DNA from: Labia minor
Lineage: Eukaryota; Arthropoda; Insecta; Dermaptera; Spongiphoridae
Assembly (NCBI GenBank): GCA_963082975.1
Contig: OY720350.1
Coordinates: 24,275,875-24,339,874 of the forward strand
DNA length: 64,000 nt
Direction of reading: 5' to 3'
Shown: positions 36,800 to 47,037 of the stretch, piece by piece
Position numbering within the stretch: position 1 is the first letter of the stretch
Layout: every line of letters starts with the position of its first letter
The notes under the pieces: model-generated
Told to the model about the DNA's origin: nothing
The model's database searches: none
What the model saw: only the letters and a program-made list of their open reading frames with translations
Program-made: the position numbers and the translations under genes

Positions 36800-37324
36800 C
36801 TAATGACAATTCAAATTTCGCGCTCTGTTATAAGAAATTTGAAAGCAGATGGTTTCATGGTGTTGGTCACGATCACGCGAGTTCTATACTTTTTCCCCAT
36901 CCCGCAAAAGTGCTCAACGCCGCTAAAGAAGTTTTCACTTCAAAAATTATTTAATATTTGGAAATATATCTGACTTATAGAAAAAATGAATATTAATTAA
37001 AGAAAGAAATAGTTTTTAAAATATCCTGAATAATATGTAACAATTTTCAAGATAGAAATTTATTACAATATTACAATTATTAACTGTTGCATCATTGCAT
37101 CAATCTGATTAAAATGAATGGAACTTCGGGTACTCAATAATAATAAATAAAATAATATTAATAAATATATTGAATAATATTTTATTGAAAAAATATTAAA
37201 ACTTATAAAACTATCTAAAACTTTATTAATAAAAGAACAATGAATAAATAAATATAGAATAGTAATTTATTAAAAAGTAAACAATAGATAAAAAGAAAAA
37301 AAAATAACAAAATCATTATTTTCA

Positions 37325-37410
37325 TTTTTAAATAACGATTCACCCGGCGAGTTTCGAACCGACGAAATCCACTCGTTAAAACATCAGTCCAACCGCTGGA
37401 CTATATGTAT
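37325..37410 (-). repeat. tRNA-like sequence, probably SINE-related
   Basis: On the minus strand GTCCAGCGGTTGGAC looks like a D arm and GGTTCGAAACTC like a B box, but acceptor and T stems do not pair properly. Likely a tRNA-derived repeat and not a working tRNA gene. Confidence 0.4.
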
Positions 37411-37499
37411 TTAGATAAAAAATTGTCATTTTTTTACTGTCTTAGCAGGCAGTATTAAAAATTTTGACGTTTTCCATATAATATATAATTTTCAATTAA

Positions 37500-38010
37500 G
37501 AAATTAATAATGAAGCTGTATGTTTCAAGAGATATCATCAATAAAACTTAATTTTTCTTTATAAATACTATATCTAGTGTGAATTTGAAAAAAATCGTTA
37601 GAGCGGTTTTTGAGAACCATGATATATAGATAAATACATATATACAATTTTAGCTAGCATAATAAGATAAGATACCTGGTTCACCGAGCCGCCGCTCGAA
37701 TAATTTAAATTTAAAAGAACATAAATTAAAAAAAAAATAGTAATAAAACATACAGCCCTTAATCGTACCTATTAATTTCACTGAAAGACAAGGTGGATAT
37801 AACATAATATATATTTTGTAATTTTATTTCAAACTGTACACGTCTATATGGACACACAACGGACGGACGGACAGACGGACAGACATCATGCTAAAAATAC
37901 TTTTTTCTATTAACAAAATGGATGATTCGTGGAGATATGTAAAAATCTCCACATGTGAAATTTGGTGTCAAAACAATACCTTCCCATCCTATCGTCGGTC
38001 GGTAAAACAC
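37500..38010. repeat. Mosaic of dispersed repeats
   Basis: 37540-37625 (ACTATATCTAGTGTGAATTT, TCGTTAGAGCG) recurs at 48650-48710. A CCGAGCCGCCGCTCG head is at 37687. 37830-38010 is the tail half of the ACCGACCGA element, ending CTATCGTCGGTCGGTAA. Confidence 0.65.
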
Positions 38011-38014
38011 AAGG

Positions 38015-38140
38015 TTTCCGGAAGTCAAATTTGCGTGTCACCTACCTGATTGCTATCTTAATGACAAATATTTGGTTGTTATTTTAATTGTAAATCAAAA
38101 TCAAAATTTAAAAGGTTTATATCACAGATCATCTGGTATA
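38015..38140 (+). promoter_or_regulatory. Orphan zinc-finger upstream region, left part
   Basis: TTGGTTGTTATTTTAATTG and AATCAAAATTTAAAAGGTTT match the upstream region of genes E, F, H and I. It is split from its exon 1 (38856) by a mariner copy. Confidence 0.65.
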
Positions 38141-38142
38141 TA

Positions 38143-38799
38143 CGAGATGTGGCTATTAAATAACGAGACTGCGCGCGCGGACGGCCTCCAGGAGAGGGTA
38201 ATGCACCGTTGTACAGCTGGAAGGGTCTACTATTCCAGTACGAGAACACATGTCTGGCGGTGAAGTAGTTTTTTTTCTGTAGCGGTTTAAAATAAACGTG
38301 TTTTTGTTCCTACGCCGAATGTGTGACGAAAAACACGAACAACGTATCAACGTATCGAAATCGTGCGAAAAGATCGTCGTATGAGTATGCGAATGATTGG
38401 TGAGGCTGTGAATGCCGATAAGGAAACCGTCAGAAAAATTTTACACGAAGAATTGAACATGAGAAAAATGTTTGCAAAGTTGGTACCAAAAATCTTGACT
38501 CTCAATCAAAAGCTCACCCTCCTTACTCCCCTGATCTAGCACCCTGCGACTTCAACCTGTTTCCGAAAATCAAGTCCGCACTAAAGGGAAGCCGATTCGA
38601 GTCGATCGAAGAGGTGAAAAGAAAAACGGCGGAGCTTCTGAAAGCCCTTACAAAAAACGACTTGGAACACTGCTTTGAGCAGTGGAAAAAAAGGATGAAG
38701 CGGTGTGTGGCGAGTGAAGGGGAAAGTTCGATTGTACCATAATTTTTTTAATTAAACCATTTTTTGTAAGCAGTCTCGTTATTTAATAGCCACACCTCG
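38143..38799 (+). mobile_element. Internally deleted mariner
   Basis: Inverted ends CGAGATGTGGCTATTAAATA and complement (...TAGCCACACCTCG), flanked by TA. Inside are two separate transposase pieces: RMSMRMIGEAVNADKETVRK...KLVPK (N-terminal helix-turn-helix), then, in another frame, YSPDLAPCDFNLFPKIKSAL with the third catalytic Asp and a C-terminal tail. The middle, with the first and second Asp, is deleted. It sits in the upstream region of the orphan exon. Confidence 0.9.
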
Positions 38800-38855
38800 T
38801 ATTACTTATTACCTATTATATATTTTATAATTGATAATACATTAATCAATTAAAA

Positions 38856-38898
38856 ATGGATCTTTATTCCCAAGACAGAAAATTTCCAATATATATAG
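38856..38898 (+). pseudogene. Orphan first exon of the zinc-finger family
   Basis: Encodes MDLYSQDRKFPIYI, followed by a G and a GT donor. It is one codon shorter than the 46-nt exon of its relatives but in frame. About 35 bp of intron similarity follow, and then the match stops. No zinc-finger exon lies on the plus strand before 43 kb; the nearest finger gene downstream is on the minus strand. It is a truncated duplicate, or an exon without a known partner. Confidence 0.82.
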
Positions 38899-39004
38899 GT
38901 TATTTTTTATTTCTGTTTTTTTTCATCTAAAGTAATGTTTTTTTTGGCTTTTTCGCCTGCTTTCTCAGATTTGTTTTATTATTTTTATTTTTATTTATAT
39001 TTAT

Positions 39005-39085
39005 ATATCGATGCACTCGGCGAGGTTTGAACCCTCGAACTCGAGTCGGCGGACCGGTCACTTTAACCTCGCTAAGTTCCCGGTA
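39005..39085 (-). repeat. tRNA-like sequence with a good T arm
   Basis: Minus strand: TTAGCGAGGTTAAAGTG resembles an A box/D arm, and CGAGG-GTTCAAA-CCTCG is a perfect 5-bp T stem with a 7-nt loop. The acceptor ends do not pair, so this is probably a tRNA-derived repeat related to that at 37.33 kb. Confidence 0.45.
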
Positions 39086-39616
39086 AAGTAATTTTAATTG
39101 TCACTAAAATAATTTTTTTAATATTATTAATTATTATTATTACAATTTAATTTATATTACAATCTGCTGTTTCTGAAGGTCCAGCTTCACTATCTAATTC
39201 TTAAATGGAAAAGTATTTAAGAATTAATTCACTAATTTAAAAAAAAATTCAAATCTTACCTTCTTTCGTATTTTGAAAAAAATCTGTAATTAGTCTTCGC
39301 TTCATAATTTTTATGAAATAAATAACAAACATTTAACATCAATTATTTAGTTTATAAATTTAACAATTTTCTTAATTCATATTTAATAATATTATATAAA
39401 ATATAACATAAATTTAAATATTATTTATAGCCTTGCCATTGAAATTAATATTAATTCACGAAATATTAAATATTTAATATATTTTAATAATAAAATTTAG
39501 TTCAATCAGTGTTTATATTGTCCACTAACCTTTATTCAATTAACTCTATTAATATCTTCAATGTGATTAGGCTTACAGATACGCACATCTATTCCACTTG
39601 CTGGATATTTTCTTAG

Positions 39617-39830
39617 TACCGGGACCCCGAGCCTCGGCTCGGTACTTAAGTTAAAAAAAATGATTCATTATTATTGGGTTTGGCTGGTAATATTAATACC
39701 TGGGATACCGAGCTGTCGCTCGACCCTTTAAAAAATATTAATATTTAATTCTTTAATTATTTATTACAATTATTAAATGTTGCATCAATCTGATTAAAAT
39801 GAATTGAACTGGGGTCCTCAATAATACAAA
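39617..39830. repeat. Second copy of the 36.07-36.3 kb repeat
   Basis: AGTACCGGGACCCCGAGCCT through GGCTGGTAATATTAATACCT to GCATCAATCTGATTAAAAT matches 36076-36270 with few differences. Confidence 0.85.
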
Positions 39831-39925
39831 CAAACAATTGGAGACACTCCAGCTTATCTACTACATTTTTTTTATTTCTTATATTAAATTCTTTACGAAA
39901 AAATAAGCAATTTATTTTTGCTAGA

Positions 39926-40000
39926 ATTTTTACTATCTCGCCAGAGATAGTATTGCGATCACGAAAATTTTCGATGCCGAGATTTTGATGTTTTTATTTA
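39926..40000. repeat. Second copy of the ACTATCTC-hairpin repeat
   Basis: Same hairpin and following ATTGCGATCACGAAAATTTT as at 17949. Here it ends after about 70 bp. Confidence 0.75.
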
Positions 40001-40384
40001 TTTACATTTTTTAAAAAAATTATTTAAATATATTTATTTCTGGTATTATAATGCTCAATAAAATATAATGAATTTGTTATTATTTACTTTTTTAGGTAGA
40101 TTTATAATTGAATTTAATTTTGAAATATTGATACAAGAAAATATTTCGGCTCACAAAAATTTTCATTGGTTCTAAAACAAAAAATGTGAAATTAGGATAG
40201 CATTTTTACCGGTATGTACAAGGCACTATGTATTGTAAGTATTGGCTCGTTGCAAAAGTGCTTCGGAAATTAAAAACTCCATCAGGAGTTTTGGCCGAGC
40301 AATGGAATGGAATGTTCAAATTTTAGTACAACGGTATCCACATTTACTTACTGTGTAGATACACTCTGCGTTAAAATTATGTGT

Positions 40385-40635
40385 TTCAGATTTTACTGTG
40401 CTTTAATAATATTTACTTAGCAAAACGTGTTTTTTACTGGGCATTTAGATTTTTTACTTTGCATTTTGTTTTTTAATAAGTGTTTAATTTCTGTACTGGG
40501 CATTTAGTTATTTTACTGAGCATTTGGATTTTTTACTGAGTATTTAGTTATATACTGTGCAATTTTTTCCCCTACTGGGCATTTCAATAATATACTGGGA
40601 ATGTGTACTGTGCGTATTATTATAATACTGAGCAA
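40385..40635. repeat. Degenerate minisatellite
   Basis: About ten imperfect units of 20-28 bp built on TACTGGGCATTTAGATTTT, with TACTGAGCATTT and TACTGTGCAATT variants. No coding frame. Confidence 0.7.
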
Positions 40636-40786
40636 TTAATTGGTACCCTTTTAAAAATATTGGAATCAGTGCAAATAAAAAATCAAAGAAATGTTCCGGT
40701 GCCATCCTTTCGTCACCTACCAACGCCAAGATGACAATCAAGATTAGAATAGTTATGATTAAAAAATATCTTTTAATGACGATATA

Positions 40787-41487
40787 CAAGGTGATTATAA
40801 AAGAACTTTACAACTTTGAAAGCACATTGATATTTATTGAAATTACTTACAGAACTGAGAAAGGTGTCATTTTATTACAAAACACTTCAAGTTTAACATA
40901 TGGGTGTCATTTTGGTTCGGTGTGACTGCCCTTGCTAATGCGACATATATCTCACCGATAATCGATTTCTTGCCAAACTCGTTTCAGTATATCAGTTGTA
41001 ATTTGTGCAACTGCATCGTTGATCCGATTGATATGAGGGATTAAAAAGTTTTCCAGCATTCCATTGATTTTTTTTTCCATGAAGAAAAAAGGCCGTACAC
41101 TTTAAAATGGCTGACGGCACAAAAAACATTTACTTTTGGACTGTCACGAACGTGTTCAATACATGCATTTGGATTCTTGCTACCCCAAATTCTACAATTG
41201 TGAGTGTTCACCTTGCCATTAACATAAAACGTCGACTCATCGCTAAAAATGATTTTCATAAGGAATGTCTCGTCTGCCTCTATCCGTTCAAACATTTCGA
41301 CACAGAATTCACTACAAGCTACCTTATCCAAGTCACAATTTTTTGCAGTCACATCGAACCAAAATGACACTCTTAAGTTAAACTTGAAGTGTTTTGTCAT
41401 AAAATGATACCTTTCTCAATTCTGTCAGTAATTTCAATAAATATCTATGTTCTTTCAAAGTTGTAAAGTTCTTTTATAATCACCCTG
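40787..41487 (-). mobile_element. Tc1/mariner-type element with ~88-bp inverted repeats
   Basis: CAAGGTGATTATAAAAGAAC... (40787-40875) and its complement at 41400-41487 match for about 88 bp with few changes, with TA on both sides. Total 701 bp. It holds the middle of a transposase gene on the minus strand and is internally deleted. Confidence 0.88.
41041..41400 (-). pseudogene. Transposase fragment, Tc1/mariner superfamily
   Basis: 119 residues with the FSDESTFYVNGKVNTHN motif (first catalytic Asp), then RIWGSKNPNACIEH and SPKVNVFCAVS. This matches insect transposases often labelled Tc3-like. The second and third catalytic residues and the DNA-binding N-terminus are missing. The ATG lies at the junction with the inverted repeat, so it is not a natural start. 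Confidence 0.8.
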
Positions 41488-41734
41488 TATTTATTAGTTT
41501 TATCAATAATAATCATCAAATTAATGAATTTAAAAACTCGTTTGTATATTCTATGAATGAAATACAAAATAATTTACTGACATTTTCTATACATAAGTTT
41601 CATATTTAATTTACCAACAATCATAATTGTTTTAATAATGTATTAATCTGTAATTTTTTCAATTATAATCACTACATTCCTATACTTTTTAATCATTACA
41701 TTAAGTTACAAGTTATAATTTAATTTTTACAGAT

Positions 41735-42566
41735 GGTTCAAAATATATAAAAATAGTAATTTTGTAAGAGGTTTTTTTTATACAAATATATTTAACATTA
41801 AGTATAAATGTAAATTTAAAATTAACAAAAATACCTCGAATTTTACAGCAGAATCAACAGCTATCTTGAAGGCATTACAATTTATTGAATTTAGAAGAGA
41901 ATGTGATTTTTTAATTTGCTCTGATTCTACTAGTGTGATTGAGTCGTCTAGAAATTATAAATTTAAAATAAACATTAACTATGTAATAAGTAACATATTA
42001 GTATATAAATAAGGTTTTAGAATTAAAAAACAAAGGTAAAAATATTTCATTTATGTGGATTCCCGGTCATCAGAGATTTAATGGAAATAAGTAAGCTGAT
42101 TCTTTAGAAATCTCTGCCATCTTAGATGGTAAATATATAGATATGGATATAGAATTACCAAAAACAGATATTTTTAATTTATTTAAAAAAGAAGCTAAAA
42201 ATCAATGGCAAACATTTTGGAATGAAACTAGTAAATTTAAGGGGGTTGTGTCTTTTTAGAATACAATCTATACATACATTAACTACTTGGTTTAATGCAT
42301 GTTACTTGTTAAAAAAAATAAGTCATTTATTTACTAGGAATAGAAATGGGCACGATCCTAATTCTGTCAAATTGTTCAGGTTTGGAGTTATAAATAATCC
42401 ATTTTGTAAGTGTTCTCAAATCACTTTATGTGATGCGAATCATATTGATCTCAATTTTCGAATTTATAATAAGCAAATAAATCAATTCTATAAATCGGCT
42501 GTCAAATACATCAACTTACATATTGGCTGCTTTGGTGATTTTTTGGTTAAATGTTTCAAGTTGTGA
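41735..42566 (+). mobile_element. LINE fragment with RNase H domain
   Basis: Plus-strand pieces in shifting frames: TDGS (first catalytic Asp of RNase HI), FTAESTAILKAL (Glu), CSDSTSVIES (Asp), then FMWIPGHQRFNGNK and ADSLE, the late RNase H motif. After that comes a C-terminal region (42222-42566) with NPFCKCSQ...DANHI, the zinc-knuckle-like tail of Jockey/I-type LINEs. Several stops and shifts are present and no RT is kept. Confidence 0.75.
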
Positions 42567-42599
42567 AAGAATATTATTTTCGCTATCATCGTTATTGTC

Positions 42600-43398
42600 A
42601 TAAGTACTGTAATTAAAAAATGAGATTGTTTGAAAAGTGGCCAATTCGCTTTTTTAATTTGCCATTTTGAATGAGTGCGACTAATGGGAAGTTTTCGATT
42701 ATATTTGAGAATGATCGGAGTGATCAGAGCTACATAAATCTGAATGTGTACTCCAAGAGAATCGATCATAAATAGATGAAGATAATAATGAAGAATTGAA
42801 AAGCTACCATATGATGAACTAAAATGAGTTGAACTATTGTTATTTGAAGCCGAAACGTTATTATCAACTAGAAAAGACTCGAATATTTTCCCTCTGGAAG
42901 ATATAATGTATTCTTAAAAGAATAATGTAAATATAAAAATATATGTGGAATCTTAATTTTATTAGATGCATGTAATGGAATAGAGTAGATAGACTCATCA
43001 ACCCTAATACCGAAAATCACAAATTGTGGATCCATAAATAGTTTGTTAAATTCTAATATAATATATATAATATATATTATCAATAACATGTTCTCTGTAA
43101 GTTTAAAGATTGAAAATATAAATCAAATGTTTCATTTATATACATTAGTTTATATATATTCAAATTGCATTCTCGATTAATAATTAAAATATCAGAACTA
43201 AAATTAGAATTTTCATAAAATTTATTCTTATTGATTAATAAATTGGAAGAATCTTTTGACTTATTTTAGACTTTAAAAAAATAGATATCAATTAAACGAA
43301 CATGAATAATAAAGATTTTTAAATGTATTTAGATAATGTTTTTATTTATGACGGAAATAAAAATAACTAATATTATTGATCAGTTAATAAATAAGATT
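42600..43398. other. AT-rich spacer
   Basis: No recognisable gene. The short ORFs are not supported by any motif. Confidence 0.5.
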
Positions 43399-43479
43399 TT
43401 TATTGAATTGAACATAAAACTATAAATATAATTATAATCGAAGAAAGAATCAAAAATAATTTTTAGTCTGCATTATAAA

Positions 43480-43630
43480 GCCTTTTTTATTCTGTATGAA
43501 TGAATATATGTTTTTTTAAGGTTGATTTCAGATTAAATTTCTTTTTACAATCATTACATTCAAAAGGTTTTTCTCCTGTATGATTTAATAAATGAGTATT
43601 TAAAGTTGATTTCAGACAAAATTTATTTTT
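43480..43630 (-). pseudogene. Two lost C-terminal fingers of gene I
   Basis: Directly after the stop of gene I the same frame continues as a finger without its second Cys (stop in its place: CNY then TGA) and a finger with CNDC. It then ends with a KHIFIHTE tail like that of E and H. The array was shortened by one TGT to TGA change. Confidence 0.8.
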
Positions 43631-44897
43631 TCAATAATTACAATCAAAAGGCTTTTCACCTGTATGAATTAACAAATGTGATGTTAAAGTAGTTTTGTGA
43701 TTAAATTTCTTTTTACAATAATTACATTCAAAAGGCTTTTCTCCTGTATGAATTAATAAATGTACATTTAAATGAGATTTCTGTTTAAATTCCTTTTTAC
43801 AGTAGTTACATTCAAAAGGCTTTTCTCCTGTATGAATTAATATATGTCTATTTAAATGACATTTATGATAAAATTTTTTTTTACAATTATTACATTCAAA
43901 AGGCTTTTCTCCTGTATGAATTAATAAATGAGTATTTAAAGTTGATTTCCGATTAAATTTCTTTTTACAATAATTACATTCAAAAGGCTTTTTTCCTGTA
44001 TGAATTAATAAATGTTGTTTTAAATCTGATTTATCATTAAATTTCTTGTTACAATAATTACATTCAAAAGGCTTTTCTCCTGTATGAATTAATAAATGTC
44101 TATCTAAAATTGATTTCTGATTAAACTTCTTTTTACAATAATTGCATTCAAAAGGTTTTTCTCCTGTATGAATTAATAAATGTACATTTAAATGAGATTT
44201 CTGTTTAAATTCCTTTTTACAGTAGTTACATTCAAAAGGCTTTTCTCCTGTATGAATTAATATATGTCTATTTAAATGACATTTATGATAAAATTTCTTT
44301 TTACAATTATTACATTCAAAAGGCTTTTCTCCTGTATGAATTAATAAATGATTATTTAAAGTAGATTTCCGATTAAATTTCTTTTTACAATAATTACATT
44401 CAAAAGGCTTTTTGCCAGTATAAGTTAATAAATGTGGATTTAAATGAGATTTATGATCATTCTTCTCTTTAAAATTATTACATTCAAAACTCGTGTCTTC
44501 TGTATTGTTAATTTCAGTATATTCTTCAAATTTTTTGTCTATATATTTCTCTGCACTCTTTATGAGTTTCATTGCATTTTTTAAAATTGAAAATATTTTT
44601 TTATGATAACATTTTTTTAGATGTTTATATAAAAATTCCTCACTTATAAAATTTGTCTGACAATATACACAAGAATATAGAGGACCTAAAAAAAGAATTG
44701 TTTTCATTATTTTAAATCATTATATTTTTATATATAAACTATTTAATAATTCCATTTAAAGAATAATATCATTACAAATAATATTTAAAAAAATAATTTT
44801 TGTGAAAATTAACATTAATTTAGATAGAAAAAACAGAGAAATAAAAATTACCTTTATATATTGGATATTTTCTGTCTTCTTGTGAATAAAGATCCAT
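43631..44897 (-). CDS. C2H2 zinc-finger protein, gene I
   Basis: The two-exon model gives about 366 residues. Exon 1 (44897-44852) encodes MDLYSQEDRKYPIYK, the intron is 44851-44686 (166 bp), and exon 2 is 44685-43631. It has a C2HC head finger (CVYCQTNF...H....C) and a linker with FEEYTEINNTEDTSFEC. A degenerate finger without its second Cys (CNNFKEKN) follows, then nine C2H2 fingers with TGEKP linkers, then a stop in the tenth. Fingers 1-3 and 6-8 are almost the same block (RKSTL, HKCHL, QKSHL helices), a sign of an internal duplication. The 3' flank keeps the family's GTCTAAAAATTATTT-like sequence, and an AATAAA lies at 43404-43399. The Met at 44707 lies in the intron. It is nearest to gene G, and diverges from gene E 2.1 kb away. 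Confidence 0.87.
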
Positions 44898-44959
44898 TTT
44901 TAATTTATTAAAGTATTATCAATTTTAAAATATATACTAGGTGATAAGTAATAAAAACG

Positions 44960-45090
44960 GTTTAAATTTTGATTTTTACAATTAAAATAACGTACTCTGT
45001 GCAAGAGACTCCCGTGCACCAGGGGCACCAGGGGATGGACTGGGATGGACCAGGATGGACACTGATGGACACGTAATGTTAAATTCTGAA
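44960..45090 (-). promoter_or_regulatory. Upstream region of gene I with short GGAC repeats
   Basis: On the minus strand TTTTAATTG...AATCAAAATTTAAA matches the motif upstream of E, F and H. Farther out, 45020-45080 has irregular repeats of GGGATGGACCAGGATGGAC type, recalling GGACCAGTGGGCACCAGTGG upstream of gene G. Confidence 0.5.
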
Positions 45091-45217
45091 ACAGCGTTTG
45101 GCGCTGCTTCTTAGTGTCTCTTAAATGAACTAATTGAGGTAAAAAAACCGGCCTGGCACCATTTTTAAAATCCATTTTGAATCATTTGAATGAGAGGAAA
45201 GGGAGGAATGAAAAAAT

Positions 45218-45363
45218 TATGAAATTTTTCAGTTGAGTGAAAAATTATTTATTTAAAGCTAAAACTGACATTTCAGAAATAAATTTTTTTTTTCAGAAAA
45301 TTGCTGAAATGTTGGTCTTATCCCCAAATAAATAATTTTTCACTTAACTGAAAAATTTCATAA
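45218..45363. repeat. Foldback MITE, ~60-bp arms
   Basis: TATGAAATTTTTCAGTTGAG...CTGACATTTCAG pairs with CTGAAATGTTGGTC...CTGAAAAATTTCATA. Related but shorter units (AAAAATTATTTATTT.GA.ATAAAACT.ACATTT) lie at 35.93, 51.22, 56.78, 58.19 and 60.66 kb. Confidence 0.85.
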
Positions 45364-45639
45364 TTTGCATGTCTAGAAGAAAAGAATAATGTTGTATGTG
45401 ACATATTAATTTGAAAATAGATTATTACAAAATATAATTAACAATAATGATGTGTATCTCATTTGAAAACAAATCTTTTATACATATTTTTCTTTAAACA
45501 TATTATTATATATTAAATTTCTCACTTAAATAAAAATTACACATTTTTTCAATTATATAATTATATAATTTGCACATCTAAAATGAAAAGAATAATGTTC
45601 TATGTAACCTATTTATTTAATAAATAGATTATTATTGTG

Positions 45640-46650
45640 ACATGTTTTTAAACAAAATTTGTGATAATCTCTCACAGGCTGAGAGAGACTAAGAGGCTCT
45701 CACAGGGTAAGAGACTAGGATGTTCTCATAGGCTGAGATCTTGAGGCCAAGAACGTAGATTTACTTAGAGGATTGAGAAATATATTTCACGAAAATGTTG
45801 ATGATTTCGCTTGAAGATATATCAATCTGTTACACATTTTAATAATAACATTTCTTTATGTAAAAGAAGGCTACATCTTTTGGCGAAATCATCACCATGC
45901 AAGGGACAAAAGTCAGTGGGGAAGAAAGGATCTGAAATGGAAGGAGAAGCGAGGATATTTGAGAGATGGATGACGCTAGGGATAATTGAATAAAACCTGC
46001 CCATCTCTTCAGTGATTACTTTTGTGAAATTATCTGAGGGAGATTTTGAAAAAATTTTGCCGCAATTCTGTTGATTCTTGAATGTCATTACTCCTTTCCG
46101 CGCATGCGAAATTCTCGCAGAAACGACATTCATTTATCAACACTTGGCTTAGGACAGTACCAGCAACGTTGGCTCCTTTGCTTATATGCAAATCAGGGTG
46201 TGCGGGAGTACCCAAGGGGATAGATAGGAGTGTTAAAGGAAAAGGATTGATAGGTTTTGGTTCGGGGGGAGTTAATTGTGAATTTAAGAGTTGGCGGTAG
46301 GAAATAAGGATACGTTCACCATCATCTTCACAATTCATACCTGAACTGCTTTTTGCAGTATTTTGCAAAATAACAGTTTTAAAGGCATCGACGAATTGTA
46401 AAGTTTATGGTTTCGTGTTGCCCCCACACAACCCACTCGCAATAAATTCTCTAAAGGATCTTGGTTAAAAGATCTTAAAGCAAGGATTAAAGATTGGATA
46501 TAAATCCATTGATATCCGATTTAGCTAACATGGTTTATCGTGTTTATCTCGAAAACTAGAAGTTTTCCTAAGAATTGCCTAAGGAAAAAGTTTCTTAGAA
46601 TTAATCAAAGAATCAACTGGCGAAGTTTCATCAAATTCTGCGAGGTGTAG
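45640..46650. other. Unidentified, less AT-rich region between I and E
   Basis: Overlapping ORFs of 60-112 residues occur on both strands. The longest are minus strand 46030-46368 (with PPEPKPINPFPLTLLSIPLG) and 45822-46133. Base composition differs from the spacers, so it may be an old coding exon or a transposon part. No domain is recognised. 45675-45740 has repeated CTCACAGG..GAGA phrases. Confidence 0.3.
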
Positions 46651-46938
46651 GGGCCATAGTATATATACCATAATATTATTATATTATATAAAATGTATAA
46701 ACATATTGTATATAATGATAAAATTATACTAAACAAAATCAGCTGAGGTCTCCTAGTCAAAATTGTGGTCAAATGAATCCACTTGACAGATCAAAAACAA
46801 AAATTTAAAAAAAAAAAGTGTCATTTGTCGACACCAGCGCCCCCTGGTCATTGCCCTTGCAAATATACATAAGGTTTCAGGAAGTGTCATCCTTGTGTCA
46901 CCACCACAGACCATGACCCTCCTGTGATTTGCATGTTA

Positions 46939-46959
46939 TTTTGATTGTGAAAATCATAA
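46939..46959 (+). promoter_or_regulatory. Inverted-repeat motif upstream of E
   Basis: TTTTGATT, a 5-nt spacer, then AATCATAA (one change from the perfect arm AATCAAAA), followed by TTTAAAACGTTTATATATA. It lies about 79 bp before the ATG. Confidence 0.5.
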
Positions 46960-47037
46960 TTTAAAACGTTTATATATATATATAATTTATTTATATTATA
47001 TATTTTCTCATTAAAAAAATACATTCATAAATTAAAA

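Noticed and set aside
37325-37410. A functional tRNA gene
   Set aside because: D arm and B box are suggestive, but acceptor and T stems do not pair and a related repeat exists nearby.
38072-38350. ORFs at the left edge of the 38.1 kb mariner
   Set aside because: They span the junction between spacer and the mariner end, with no family match.
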